From the NCBI GenBank assembly GCA_013433145.1, contig CM024181.1, forward strand, positions 5,146,001 through 5,210,000: a stretch of DNA of 64,000 nucleotides, in the 5' to 3' direction. The DNA comes from Ascaris suum (taxonomy: Eukaryota > Nematoda > Chromadorea > Rhabditida > Ascarididae). Under the pieces are notes generated by a model. That model did no database searches. It saw only the letters and a list, made by a program, of their open reading frames with translations, and had not been told where the DNA came from. Positions 30,269-43,234 of this stretch are shown here, piece after piece. The first letter of the stretch is position 1, and every line of letters starts with the position of its first letter. The translations under genes and the position numbers were made by a program.

Positions 30269-30630
30269 TCACTCCGTTTCGTTGGAGTATTCAGGCGCAT
30301 TACAAATATTCTTGCAGCTGAAGAGAAAGTTATTAATAGAGTTAATACTTGAAATCCTTAACAGCTTGTGGCGGTAGCAAACTCATATTTGAACGTCAAC
30401 TTACCACATGAATTCACCAACTTTCCTTATAAGCGGAAATAATCTCCAACTTTCGTTATCAAACTCTTCGCATAATTCGCAGGAATTTTTAGATGGGCGA
30501 TACAAGATTCTGTGAGTATGAAGCTCCCCCCCCCCCCCCTCCCCATTCTTCTCTAACACCTTCATCTTTAATTAATCTGTGAAAAAGCTTACGTACCACT
30601 GAGAGGCATTACTGGATTGGAAGCTCCCAT
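30269..30630 (-). CDS. Tiny cysteine-rich protein, hypothetical
   Basis: Not recognised. Three exons keep phase: 30593-30630 (ATG at 30630), 30405-30509 and 30269-30317 (stop TGA), giving 192 nt and 63 residues. Splice sites are good (GTAAGC and GTAAGT donors, CACAG and TCTTCAG acceptors), with AATAAA shortly after the stop. The protein has a CELCEEF segment and, after about 18 residues, a CCKNIC segment, so a CxxC...CCxxxC arrangement that could bind a metal or form disulfides. No signal peptide is encoded from this ATG. A splice donor (GTAAGT) about 50 nt further upstream suggests there may be another 5' exon, in which case the true start differs. It lies about 730 bp upstream of the minus-strand coiled-coil gene, in the same orientation. 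Confidence 0.5.
30523..30544. repeat. Poly-C tract
   Basis: About a dozen C followed by TCCCC, in the first intron of the small minus-strand gene, very close to its second exon. Confidence 0.9.
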
Positions 30631-32778
30631 ATTAAATTGAAAGTTATAATTATAAACATAGAAGACCCAGCACTTACTCTATACTCTTGTTAATGAATTC
30701 TTCGATTCAAAAACATATCATATAACAGGTAGAAATTTTTATAGTAATGCAACATACAATAAGACTCATAGGCATTAACAATAACCATTTATGGGTCTAT
30801 CTAGAAATGTCAAAACAGACGTTAAAGAGCCTATTCGATTGTTTTTTGATGAGAAAATCCTTAAAAGAAGCGTCATTAGAAAATAGGACGGGAGTAAATT
30901 GAAGAGTATTGACGGCATAGACAATCTCGAGGGATATCCTCTCGCGAAGATATTCGAAACGATCGCCTGGGGCGAAATTGTTGAGCGGCATTGCTCGCCA
31001 CAAATACACGAGAGAGCATTAGAGATGCACCCTACGCTCAACAAATGCCTCATATATCTCTATGATAGTCATTTTCGTTAGGTTGGCGATTACAGATTTG
31101 ATATGATAGTAATTTGTGGATTGAGCAAATCAACCGCGAAGCGTCTCATATGAGCCAATCGAGTGGGTGATATGAAGGGATTTTATAGAAGGAAAGAATT
31201 CGACGAGATTTATAAAGCAAGTAGGATCTAGCCTTAGAATCTGCTTTGGATCTGACAATATATAAACAAATCTTGGCAATCGCTTAAAATATCTTAGTGA
31301 TGACTGCATATGAGGATAGGTGGAATATAAAATGGGCATGTGGTGGAAGTGCAGTTTTTTTTTATTCCAAGCAAAACATAGAAAAGTTTCGTTCTATATA
31401 GCAACATTGAGCATGCATCATTACTTTGATGTAAACGAGTCAGAAAGGAGACTGCGGTAACTCGGCATGAAATCTGAATTTAGCTCACATATGCAAAACT
31501 GTTTCTGTTGAATGCATTAGCATATAACCGTTGTGAAGAAACGACCACATTCATTCAACATTCATTGTTTAGTTGCACTGGCTGCTTGTACGGTTGGTTG
31601 CCTCACGCTGTGCTTATTTCAGGGCAATACTGGGAGAAGCGAGGCGTTCTCGTAGAAAAGAGGTCAAGTAGCACTCGAGATGTTTAATCTACATATGGGG
31701 TGTGAGTGAATTTGCAGGGATTTGAGTGGGATCTTCTTCGGTTGCAATATACGGGGGTGGGACAAGAGAATAGTCGATGATCGCTTATTGGTCATTTATG
31801 CTTTATTTACTATAAGAAACTTCCTATCGTTTATGGAAGGATGGATAGACCTCAACTCGCTAATGTTGTGAGTGTAAAAGAAAGTCTTTCAATTGCCCTT
31901 CTCCAGAAGGCTTGTGATTGACTAAATTGGGAGCTCATAGATTACAACCAATGAACAAATGGATGGAATGCTGCACGCCTAGCAACAGCCGAATGCATCA
32001 GGGCATATTTAAGAGACATTCTGACCTGGTCGCTAAAGAGGTAGTTGCTGCATACCAATTGATGTCATTTGTTCGAAATCCTAAGAAATTGCACACAAAA
32101 TCAATAGATTAGAGAACAGTTCGTTATTAACTTTTCATGGATCCTGTGAGCTAGAAATTGAGCATTAACTGGCGGATTAGCATCATCCACCAATCCAACA
32201 GCCTACATAAAATCTGAGGGTCTTTAAGAATCACTTTTATGAATTAACAGAGACTCACTTGAAACATTGCAGTTTTATATTAACGCATTTTACCTTCATG
32301 ACGGCGACAAATTTTGAAGTTAAGTTATCATCTATAATTATTCAGCCATTTATAAATAATACACATATTGCGTCATATTCTGCTATAAACGGTTGCGAAA
32401 TGTTCATAAGTGAAAACTAGTGAAGTAATAGTAATAATTCCGAAGCATATGTATTTCAGTGACAAGGGAGGGGATAGGGTGGGGACGGTGAAGGCTGACA
32501 AAAATCCGAACGTTATCGAACGCTTGAATTTCTTCCTGATCCGTGATGTAATCACTTCTTGCCCTCCCTCTGTTTTAATGTTTTCTCCTCGCCAGTGCAC
32601 ATATTTCATCCAAGAAGTCGTTGCATATCAAAAAACGGTTGGTGTCATTATTGTCTGATGAATTATCAGTTCAAGCGGATAGCAATGAATATTAAATATT
32701 AATTTACGTTCATCGTTATCAATCAGTAAATAAATAAAATTCATATCAGAAAAGGAATAGAAACAATCGCAAGGAAGA
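30631..32778. other. Divergent intergenic region, no supported gene
   Basis: This region lies between the small minus-strand gene and the plus-strand secreted gene, so it should hold the promoters of both. Short open frames on both strands (for example 30775-31053 minus, 30899-31081 plus, 32373-32609 minus) lack splice context and recognisable content. No TATA-like or other element can be singled out in such A+T-rich DNA. Confidence 0.4.
32747..32749 (+). promoter_or_regulatory. Possible trans-splice acceptor of the secreted orphan gene
   Basis: TTCATATCAG ends at 32749, 29 bases before the ATG at 32779. A pyrimidine-containing AG closely upstream of a start codon is what a spliced-leader site looks like. 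The site is weak and no leader was seen. Confidence 0.3.
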
Positions 32779-35700
32779 ATGTTCACTGCTTCATATGCAA
32801 CGGTGATTCTTCTTCCGACGTGCGCAATGACAATATTTACCGCGACAGTGATGTTGTGCGCGCAGAATCCAAGCAGAAATGTGAGTGATTTTGTTTTTAC
32901 TAATATATGAAAATTAGTTTATAAGGGAAAAGGAATATACATTTGGGCACAGAAAAAGGAAATGAGAGGAGTTATGAGAACCACACTTGCATCTCTCCTT
33001 CACCTGTGTTAGGACCGATCATGGGACACCTACCTCACAGTGCAAAAATTACTTAATAATACCACTGAAATATTATTCAAATTCTAAACAAGAATATCAT
33101 TCATTAATATTCAATTCATGAACGTTGCATAGGCATGAACGTGGCCTCATAATAAATCAAGGAAAGAAAGGTTCATGAATGTTACGAATCATTTATGTTC
33201 GAGAAGGATTCATAGTGCACCTTGATGGGCTTAATTCATTGTATACTCTTAAAAAATCTTAGTGAGGATGTTTCTGCAATCTGTTCCGACAGAGATCTCT
33301 TCATTCTAATGACTCCGTCTATAGATAAATATTTGAAATATTCACTCGTGTTTGTAATAAAAGGCTTGAAATTTTCATGCATAGAATATTGATTTCCCCA
33401 AATACATTTCTATAAGTTATACAGAGATCGAAATAGAAGCGCTAGTTCAAGCGACAGGCGACAGTTCGAACGTTTTCAAGCTCCAGCATTAGGTCTTTGT
33501 AGGTAATTAACAATAACAAATAACCTAAAAGAAAGTCCCTTAAACATTTGAAGGCGAAACGCCTAAAACTTCTCAAATTTAGATAACGAGAGTTGATTTA
33601 AGGAATGGTGACGATCAAACCAGTGAAGGCATCCTCAAGAAGTGGTCACATATAGACTACAATAGTATAGGGTAAAAAATATGTACAGGAGAATGCTTTT
33701 GAATAGTCCTCAGCGGTTTTAAAGCTACATTCAAAACTTCTATCTACACCAATAAATAGAAGATCTATGCGAGTAAATTATGTTCGTAAGCGAAGATATG
33801 TCTTTCACTCTGATATTTCATTCTCTTCCTCGTTTTAACCCTCCACTTCCTCTTTCGCTTCCTTCCCATTCCTTCTGAATGTGGAAAAGGAAATTGTTCC
33901 GAGTAAAAACTAATTGAAATGTGTTCTTTCAGAATGTCCAGCAAAGAGTCGAAAAAAATGTGAGAAAACCGCGAAAATTTAAGCCGAAAACAAAAGAAGA
34001 AAAGAAAGCGTTCAAGGCGATCGCCGAAGGTGAACTCGAATTTTTGCTCTTTAAAAAAGTCTTCTAATTTGTCGTTCTAGTTGATATCCTAGTTATTCGT
34101 ATCACATCATCAAATACTGAACTTTTCATCACTAGGGTCGCCTGAGATGAACCACATAAATTTAACTCTATTGACAGGAAAATACTGCTTTTAGTGATCA
34201 ATTAACCTTTCAATATGCTCCACCCGTAAATTGCGATATGATGAAGCTATGAATCCAGTCAGAGAGGTGTCACATAAGTACTCTAACCGCCTTTTAGAAC
34301 TAACTGTGTAGTATATAGACACTCATATATTCCTCATATACCAGGCATCTCATTGGCTTATGTTTCAAGCACAATATTTGTCTTGTGTGCTCATATTACC
34401 CTGGCAGCTAAAAAGATAGAATTAGTCTGCAAATGGTGTTAAACATAAGTGCAAAAATATTAAAGAAAAATTAGAGTGGAGAGATCTTTTTGATATTTAA
34501 CAAGCAGCTCTTATTTTAACGCTTGCCCGATCGCATTATTCTCTCGTTCATGATCACCATTTCTATGAAACTCTGCATCGCTATAGCTCAGTTTCAAAGA
34601 ATGAAGATGACAAAAGCTCGTTGTCCATAGAATTCCATCTGATGTGCTAATTTTGAGAGGTTTCAAACGCTACAAGCCGTACGCCTTATGATTCAGCGAA
34701 TGCCATAATACAGTATACGTATTTCGAATTTTGCAGTAAAACGCATCAAAAATGACATATAGTCTGGATCAAGTTTGTTTGATTACTAGAATCATTGTGC
34801 ACGTTTTGCTCAAGCAATACTCGAAGCAGCTGTGGTCGGAGACAAAGAGAGCAGATCTCGGATTTCACACTTACAAATACATTTCTGTAGAAGCACATAC
34901 TCTAGCAATTTCATCAAGAAAACACCAACTATCTACAGCGATAAGGAAAATTAGGCTGAATAATTATGAATAAAATAACCAACGATAAAACTTTAGGTAA
35001 CGTATGCGATGAAAAAGGAAACTCAACGATAGAAGATGCACGAAGTGATTGGGGTGAAGTTCAAAAAGTCCTTAAGGCCTCATCGAAGGATACTCATTCA
35101 CAGATGTCACAAAATAGTGGTATGTATTAATTGAAGTTTTTTCATGAAAACGTTCGACGACACTCTATTTGAAATTCAATGCTTCTCTTGAATTATATCC
35201 AACTTCAACGGCTGAATTATGCTTAATTTAAATGCTCAAATGTTTTCAAATTTAAATGCTGAATTTAGCTCAGAGTTTTGAACAATGAACTGTGTGCAAT
35301 TTCAAGTGCTGAATTAAGTTCAAATCTGAATGCTGGATTTTGTCCATTTTGCTATGAGGAATTATATCCAATTTGAAATATTATATATAATAAGATTATA
35401 AGTGGCATTTAAAATGATAGACATATTATGCAGCATTATGCAATATTGTATGTAGCACCTAATAAGATTCTTCTTAACCGGAAAATCACATGGAATTAGG
35501 CTGCATATGTAACGGTGAACGAAAGTTTTTCGAAAGAACAATTTTTAGCGTTTTATTTTTGAAGGGACTCCCTAGCATTCTACTGTACTATGCAAATCAA
35601 CCTGGAATACCGCGTTTTTGCAAGATTTTTTCACACTCTACTGATTGGCCTCATGAGACAAGTGAGAATAAAATGAATTTCATTCGAATAGCAGTCAGAA

Positions 35701-36596
35701 ATTAGAAATGAATTTCCATGAATGTTTATTGACCGGTTGACCTGCGAATACGCGAAGCACATTTTTACGTCCGGTTGGTCTAGCAGCAAAAACGAGCGAC
35801 CAGTCAGTCAGATAGATAACTTCTGCAACAGTGACCATGCAAGTACGATTGAAAAGGGAAACTACTAACTGGCGCTAATGAAGTGGACGAATTTCAACAT
35901 GGTTTCAGCTTTAATACCAAAAGGCGCAATAGACGAGCACAACAGTGATGATGACTGTTTAGTTGTTCTCATTTTGTTGCATATAAAAAACCCAATCAAG
36001 AGTAAACTTATTATTTATGCGGCAAGTGCAATTTCCACGATTATCTATTCTTCATTCCTAACTAATAAATTATTTCAGAGATTCGTGATGCAGAATAATC
36101 GGTCGTATAATAGCGGGATATTATTTGCATAAAACTTTCTCATCATCTCTCTTCTAAATCTGAATTCTATCGAGGTGCTTGAGAAATAAATAGTACGCGC
36201 AAGAATCATTGATATTATCACCGACTGCAGATGAACCTGGTATTTTATCAGTGATATGCAAATAAATAGTTGAACTAAAATTGCATGATGGTCCTTATGT
36301 ATTACTGTTGCAAGTTCCGTATGTCGAATAATCCAAAGGTTATGCATTTATTCACATTTAGGCACTGCTATCAGTGCTAGAACTAGAGCGTTTTGCAAGG
36401 TAGGTGTAAAACTGCTGTTATAAACGAAGTATTCTTGTAATTATGAACATCGAATGGTGCAATAATTTTTTAGCTTCTTTACCAGGAAGAAAATGGAGAT
36501 AGGGCCAAACATAGTGTTCATCCTGAAATTGTGTCTGGCAAAGCATCTCAAAGGATTATTTCAAAAACACTGCAAACAAAAGAAGTGAAACTCTGA
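32779..36596 (+). CDS. Secreted lysine-rich orphan protein, five exons
   Basis: Not recognised. Exons are 32779-32880, 33933-34029, 34997-35119, 36362-36399 and 36486-36596 (stop TGA at 36594). They total 471 nt, all in phase, 156 residues. The first exon is a hydrophobic leader ending VMLCAQNPSRN, with likely cleavage after Cys-Ala. Exon 2 is very basic (VRKPRKFKPKTKEEKK), exon 3 is acidic/Ser-rich with one Cys, exon 4 is 38 nt with one Cys, and exon 5 is basic and ends KTLQTKEVKL. The two mature cysteines could form one disulfide. There is no known domain. Lys-rich repeats of KP/KEEKK type suggest a secreted cationic peptide, or possibly several peptides cut at dibasic sites. Splice sites are clean (GTGAGT, GTGAAC, GTATGT and GTAGGT donors). 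Confidence 0.65.
35190..35390. repeat. Degenerate minisatellite in intron 3 of the secreted gene
   Basis: The motif AAATG/AAGTGCTGAATTTAA, with variants such as TTCAAATCTGAATGCTG, recurs several times. The block is bounded by two copies of GAATTATATCCAA followed by CTTCAA or TTTGAA. The units are diverged, so this is an old tandem repeat. Confidence 0.55.
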
Positions 36597-37438
36597 TTGG
36601 ACGGTGGTTTTTGATACAGATGGCCGTGTGGCTTTTTAAGCGAGAGGAGATGAATGCACACCTGGGCATTGGCAGATAGTTGCAATATGAGATGTTGTCC
36701 GGGAAGGTGATTCTCAACGAAAGCGAGTCTTCTGATGCAACCCATTTCATATCAACGAAATGCCATTTGGAGTGAGTGAAAGTTTATTATTAAGTTTTTT
36801 AACAGTACTGAACATTGCCATGATGCGTTCATTGCATATTGTCGGCTTATTCTGATGTACAGCAGCTATATGCTGTCTATGCTGTCTTCATACCTCGTTT
36901 CTCACATCGCTGTATAATCAACAGTGTTTTTACTCGTACTCGTACTCGTACTATCAAAATAATCAATAGTGTTTCACTCGTACTGCGCTAGCCAATGCTT
37001 GTGTTAACCGTTATCAGGCTCAATAAGTCAAGCTGAAAAACCTTAGCTTGAAATTAATGAAAAATTTAATTTCAAGAAGAGAGTGCACCGTCTTTGTGAC
37101 ATTAAAATGTCAGCAATCTTTGAGAGCGACTTGAATTTGAACGACATGAACGTAATTTTTGACTGCCGAGGAAAACTTATATCGAAATAAAAGCAATGCT
37201 ATAAATCGCTCTAATGATCACGTTGAGGATATGTAAAATATTCTCACTGCAAAAAAAAAGTCAAAAGCAGAGAGTATCAAAAGTTTTCTGAGACATCCAT
37301 ATCGTTTTTGTTCCTTCATTGCAAATCTCGCAGTTCAAATATTCATATTCCTTTGCATTCCCGTGACGCTCGTATAGCCTTTCTTTTATGCTTTTCCTCC
37401 TGAATTTCTTTTTGCCCTTTGCACTCTAGCAGTCAAGT
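36597..37438. other. Intergenic region between secreted gene and lectin gene
   Basis: No supported gene. It contains a short tandem (CTCGTA)n-like run near 36935-36955. Pyrimidine-rich DNA ending CTCTAG or TAGCAG at 37427-37432, just before the ATG at 37439, could be a trans-splice acceptor. Confidence 0.4.
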
Positions 37439-40400
37439 ATGCGTTCGTCCTTTTCATTTTTCGCTCTGTTTTCTTTGTTTCTCTACATCCATTCAATGTT
37501 TTTCGTATGTTTTGCTTATGTAGGGCATTGAATAACTAAATGAGTAGATAAACAAATAAATAAATTAGTGAAATGCATAGGTAAATGAATAAATAGATGA
37601 ATAAAAAATAAAGTTGGTGAATAAATAAATAAATAAGTAATTTAGTAATTGAATGAAAAATAAATGAACAAGCAAAACAAAAAAAAAGAAAAGAAATAGA
37701 TGAAATAAATAAATAAGTGAAAACTTAATAATTAAATTACTAAAGTTGTAAATAATTAAGTAAACAAGTGAGTAAATCATTGGACAAGTAAATCAGTTAA
37801 TCAATAAATTAATCTATATAATGATTTATAGATGAACGGATGAATGAATGGATAAATGAATGAGTAGATAATAAAAAAATAAATGAATAATTAGTTAATT
37901 AAATGAATGTTAATTAATTAATTCATTGAGTTGACAAAGAGTAAAGAAATAAAATAGTTAATCGATTATTTAATGCGAAATAAACGGATAAATAAATGAG
38001 AAAATAAGTAAGCAAAGAAGCAAATAGATAAACGAAAGTAAATAAATAAAGAAGAAGCAAAATGAATAAATAAAGAAGTAAATAATCAGATTAATGAATA
38101 AATGGCTCTGAGATAAAATGAACGCCGTCTACGATAGTATCACGGAAGGTGCTGCCCAATATTGCGGACGTCAATTAGTGCTGAGGAAAATGATTGCTAA
38201 GAGGTACATTCATCACGTGATACTGATTTATGTATTGGGACTACAGAAAAGCCATTATGGGGTACTATTGCGCCGATTGCTTACGATATCAGCTCCATGG
38301 ATACATACGTGGCTGACTTGTTGCCTTTGTCTATATGAATTGTTGCTATGTGTGATGCTGATACCTTGAAAGTCCAGAAATGTCGGTCATCATTGTGTGA
38401 AATTCTTGTAATAAAATTATGCAGCAGTCTCATCCAGTTGCTCCATTGTTCGTAAGTTACGATCTTTTTGTTTTTTATAAAAATATAAGCGCATAAAATG
38501 AATTTATTCTTCATAGGTTTAAGAAGCTCTATCTCAACAACGCATCGTCGAAGTTCACAACCGATGTTTCCCAAATATCACGATTAAGGGAATTCACTAT
38601 CCTATACTACTTCATGAAAATGGCCCAGTAGTACGTAGTATGATGTAACCACCGTGATGTTCTATAGCTTCTTGGTTAAAAGGCCATTACGCTGTACTGT
38701 ATTGTACCTATTTTCTCGAAATCGTAGTATCACTCAAGTAAATTCAAAGTATCATACAATATGCTGCTTATTCCTCTCAGCGCATGAAAAACACTGCTTA
38801 GAGGCGATAGTGAAATAACGATTGCAAATAATTCACAATACTTTCGATTTTCCAGATTCTTCTGGCCATCATTTCGGATAGTATCCAGGACGAGATCGTA
38901 TTCGCGCACTTCTATGACATCTCAGTGTTCCTCTTCGACAATACATCTGTGGTGAAACAATCGGCGATTGAATGTGCCCAGGAATGCGGCACTAAAGGGA
39001 ACTCGTGCATAGCATTTCAGTATTTGATGCAAGGCAACTGTATTATGCATAAAATCATTGAAAATAACGGCAGTAATATACCCGAAATTTACATAAGGGA
39101 CACAAAAAAAACTGTGGTTCCAAACAAGTGCACATCGGCCGCACTCGCTCAGACGAGCGCCAAGAACCTCATCGACTCATTCAGCAAGTTCTTTATTCTT
39201 TTTTTCCCAGTAATATTCAAAAATGAGCGCCCAAAGTGATAAATTAGCGCCCAAGTATGATAAATGAAAGCCGAAATGTGGAAACTGATTAGAGACAGTA
39301 ATGAGGGATCGAAAAATTATTAGTTTCAAAGGAGTTTTTTGCAACCACATGATACGTCAGCAACGATTTTGTTTTGCAATGCAATCTTCATCTGAGGAGC
39401 TTAATTATTTGAAGTTTAGCGGCATATACAAAAAGGCTTCGATCAGATTTCATGCCTTATGGAGAAATCAATGGTTTCAAGTTGCATTTAAACTGTTAAA
39501 GAGTTTTGATAGAAAATTCTTTTAATTTGAACCATCCAAGATTTCTTGAAAAACGATCGAATACTCAAATAGTTAGCAACTTTTGACTGAAAATTAAGTC
39601 TTTTAAAATTTATGCGGTTTTAGTAACAAAGAATTGTGCCGTTTCAATGGTTAAAATATATAGGTATGTTTAGACTCATGCCAAGCACATATTGAAAAGA
39701 TGTTCAAGAGAAGAAAACTGTCTGGCGCAAATTTCTGTCGATGCAATTTCTTGGGAGGAGGAGGGGAAGCGGGAGGTGGGGGGATGGAGGAGTGACAGAA
39801 GAGGAGAGGAGCTTTCGCTGGGTTGATTAGACTACTGTGTATTTTTGCCATAGAATATCAACAAAATTAGCAATACGTTGCACGGAAATTCATTTTGTTT
39901 TCCCTATTATCTTAAGATGAAATGCTCTTAATGAATATAAATATACGTTAAACTGGGAAATTATCATTTTTCAACGTTATCACTGCGATAAATATAATCA
40001 GCGCAATCAGTAGGCCTGATGGAGTGGTCTAATGATAAAAACGCTCGAATGTATGCAACAATGTATTTCAAAAATTTAATCCCTTCCATTGAAGTATTAT
40101 TTCAGATTAATCGATGTACTATTCTTATTTGATCGTTCAATGAATAAGTGTATGATCTTTGAAGCGTTTCTATTCGTTTTCATTTATGAAAAGATTAACA
40201 AAAAATTGCTTTATTCTTGCGAAAGAACAATTGAATTATCATTCGTATGAAAGAGAAGCTTTTTTTAGAACTTGTGCCATGTCCTACTAATACATACTAC
40301 TGTCGATCAAGTAAAAAGTGCTATGGATGTGTAAGTTAACAAAGTTTTTTCCCCTCATTCTGCTTCGTAATTTGCGTTATTATCCAACTATAGCACTCAT

Positions 40401-43234
40401 AATTTTCACTGCGCACTTATATGGGTGTACGCATGCGTATGTGTGTCTGTGTGTTGCGTCTCCGTGTATTTACATTCGTGAACGGGCAATTAATTCTTTT
40501 CTCGACGAGTCGGTAGGCTGAATCATTTCGCATTCCAATCAATCCAGTACTTGCGGACGCTATCTCACCTACATATACTTTAAGGTTATATTGCGTGGGC
40601 TAATGGACGTATATCGACAAAAATGAAATTCCACACAACTTTATTTGTGTAATTAAAATAAGTTCATTCCACCTGTTGCTCGGTTTTTTGCACGCCCGGT
40701 CGATTGGCGTTAAACCTTAATGAAAGAAATTATAAATCAGATAAAACATTCAGCTTGAGCCATTCTTACTTTCCATCAATTTTGGCAAATTTCCACGGTT
40801 TGATAACTCATTTTAAATATATATAGTTTAAGATACTAGCACAATCTATGCAGATATCATCAATTTTTACAAGAATAATTTGCGAGGAATCTACAAATTT
40901 AGGTCAATTCACGTACAAATTATGCAAACATATGCAAAGAATATATTTGTCGGCAACAAATGGCCAAAAATTGAGAAAATTTTTATTTCACTGTTCTGAA
41001 TATGATATCCATTGCGAATGCTATGTGAAACTATAAACTGTCTTTATTTCTCCTTTCAGCAGCAGGAAGAAATTAAAAAGCTACAGTTTTTTTTTTATTT
41101 TTTTTTTTTTGAAAATGTCGGGACGAAAAAGTGCGATTGCTGATTCGATGCATATTTGAAACGTTGTAGAAACCAGAAAAGTGGAAAGGAATGTAAATGA
41201 AAATAACCTGTTGCAATATTTAGGAAGTTGTTGAGGATATATGATTGATTGTAAAATATCTATAGGTGCGGAATGATTTTTTTATTTCAGAGTTTCTCAA
41301 TGTCGACTCTTTCGAGTACCGTAAATCTTTGTGCTGCATACGAGAAGATGACACCGGTTGTATTGAACTCTGAGGATGATCTTACATGTTATACACGTAT
41401 GAACTTTTCCCCAAAAAAAATTGCTTCCTCTTATCTCTAGAAATGAGCACTTTGCATAAATAAGTAGAAAAATCGCACCGTGAATAAATGTAATTAAGGA
41501 TGAACAATTTGCATATTAATAAATTAATTTCTTAGTCGACACACTCGTTTGTAACGAATTGCTATTAGGTACGAATAATATACCGGAGACAAGCCATTTG
41601 TAAGAGGAACATTTTGACAGACAAATGTGTTCTAGAGAACATAAGGGGATTTTGAGTGTCGAGTTATGAATTTGGCAGGTAAGTGAGAAGCATCCTAAAC
41701 TGCACCAACTCGCCACTTATTCACAAAAACGATAATGACGGATGACATTACTATAGATGAAAACCGACATCCGTAGAGAAGCTCTTTCCTATTGTTTTGG
41801 GAGACTTTGTCTTCATTATGATTCTTTCTAAATACTGATAATTTCTTCGACCTTTGCTTCTGCACAATAATAATTCTTTGGTTTTTGTTGGCACCCTTGA
41901 GTTCGTATTCTTAACTCTTATTAGCTAGTCGGCTTGTTCGTTATCGTCTCATCACCAAATTCCCGTACTCGTTCATTTTTGTGACTTTGCTATATATTTA
42001 TCTATTGCATGCGTCAAACTCGGGTAAAGAAAATTTTACTGCAAAGCGATAGCAATAACAGAACAACACAGCGCGGCGACGTACAACAAAAACATCCAAC
42101 TTATTGAATGTTATGGTTGCATATTTATATATTTCGTTTCAACACTGCATATACTATGTCGAAACAAAATGAATTTAATTTACAATACCTTAAAATCATT
42201 CCCAAATCATAGAGTTGCTCTAAACGCCTCTTACACAGTTCTATTGCAATATTTCAATAAATACTCCCAGATATCCTTTCTACAGCATACTCCTATACAA
42301 GGTTTGTTTTGAGTGTAAAGCGAACTGCTCACTGATTCAAACGCGAACTGATTAAGCAGAGAATGCTTTCTTTGCAACGATAGAACAAATATTGAATAGT
42401 TTTCAACCGCTCCTTTTTAATTCTTGAAGCAATTTTTAATCAGTTTTTATTCTATTCGACTATGCATCCTTCCAAATGCGATATGCTTGGATTGGGGACG
42501 TTATTTTTCACTACCTTTCATCGCATCAATCCACTTCCTTTCCTGCTCGCTCCTTCCAAAGCTCTGAAAGAAGATATAAGTTTTGGAATGCCTCGAATAA
42601 TTGATATCAAGCGTTTTGAAACGAGATACTTTCTTCTTTGGTAAAAAGCACTAATCAAGCTGTATGCAATTGAGTGGAATGTGATCAGTGCGCGAATTCA
42701 GCCGGAAATGTTAGAAAGTTTTGAGCCAACCGGATTTGCGGACTAATAGTCCACAAGCGTATAAGAACAGTTGTGCAGCGATAGCCATGCGAAATGGATC
42801 GCATTCCCTCAGCTACCGTCTCATCTCAATTCGCATCACGCAAATCGACGTCTTTTCAGTCTTTTCACTCGAGTTCTTTATATAGTTTGTTAGGGCGAAA
42901 TTATTTAGCATTCTGACTTTTGCTTTGAATGAAATTTCTCTTCACCTAAAATGGTCGAACTTTGTTTGTTTCTACGCATGAACCGATTTGATTTGTTTTA
43001 GAGATCTTCGGCGCAGATGCGAAACCCTTTATAATTTGGCTTTATCGGGAAAACGAGACATCACCATGGCGCTGGGGAAATGACGATCCCGTTACTTATA
43101 CGAACTGGGCGCCTGATCAACCGTCGAACAGTGGGAATTGCGCGATGGTCACCAAAGGGCAATGGTCGACGTTCAATTGTAATGCTGGACCATATCTTGC
43201 GGCGCCGTGCCAGAAAATGGCATATGCGCCTTAG
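37439..43234 (+). CDS. Secreted PAN/CW-like plus C-type lectin domain protein
   Basis: Exons supported are 37439-37504 (signal peptide, 22 codons, phase 0), 38856 to an uncertain donor near 39060-39209, 40269-40330, 41291-41396 and 43002-43234 (stop TAG). The 38856 exon reads like a PAN/CW domain: VFLFDNTSVV, then AIECAQEC, CIAFQY and CIMH, matching the Cys/aromatic spacing of that family. The last three exons form a C-type lectin fold: SSKKCY, LCAAYEKMTPVVLNSEDD, FIIWLY, a WRWGNDDPVTYTNWAPDQP run, GNCAMV, then two final cysteines ending APCQKMAYAP. These three exons keep phase exactly. The usual calcium/sugar motif EPN or QPD is QPS here and WND is absent, so calcium-dependent sugar binding is doubtful. 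The join from the PAN exon to 40269 is unresolved: the acceptor needs phase 1, and the best late donor gives phase 0. Nematode CW-lectin proteins are secreted and often immune-regulated. Confidence 0.6.
37525..38108. repeat. Degenerate tetranucleotide repeat block (AAAT/GAAT/AGAT type)
   Basis: Nearly 600 bases built from imperfect TAAA, TGAA, TAGA and TAAG units, strongly purine-rich on the plus strand. It sits in the first intron of the PAN/lectin gene and has no coding potential. The Phe/Leu/Tyr frame on the minus strand is an artefact. Confidence 0.9.

Noticed and set aside
38118..38369. Frame starting MNAVYDSITEG in intron 1 of the lectin gene
   Set aside because: Ends at a donor in the wrong phase for exon 38856 and lacks a leader; exon 37439-37504 fits better.
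40318..40521. Frame MLWMCKLTKF...
   Set aside because: Overlaps the donor of lectin exon 40269-40330; it is intron sequence.
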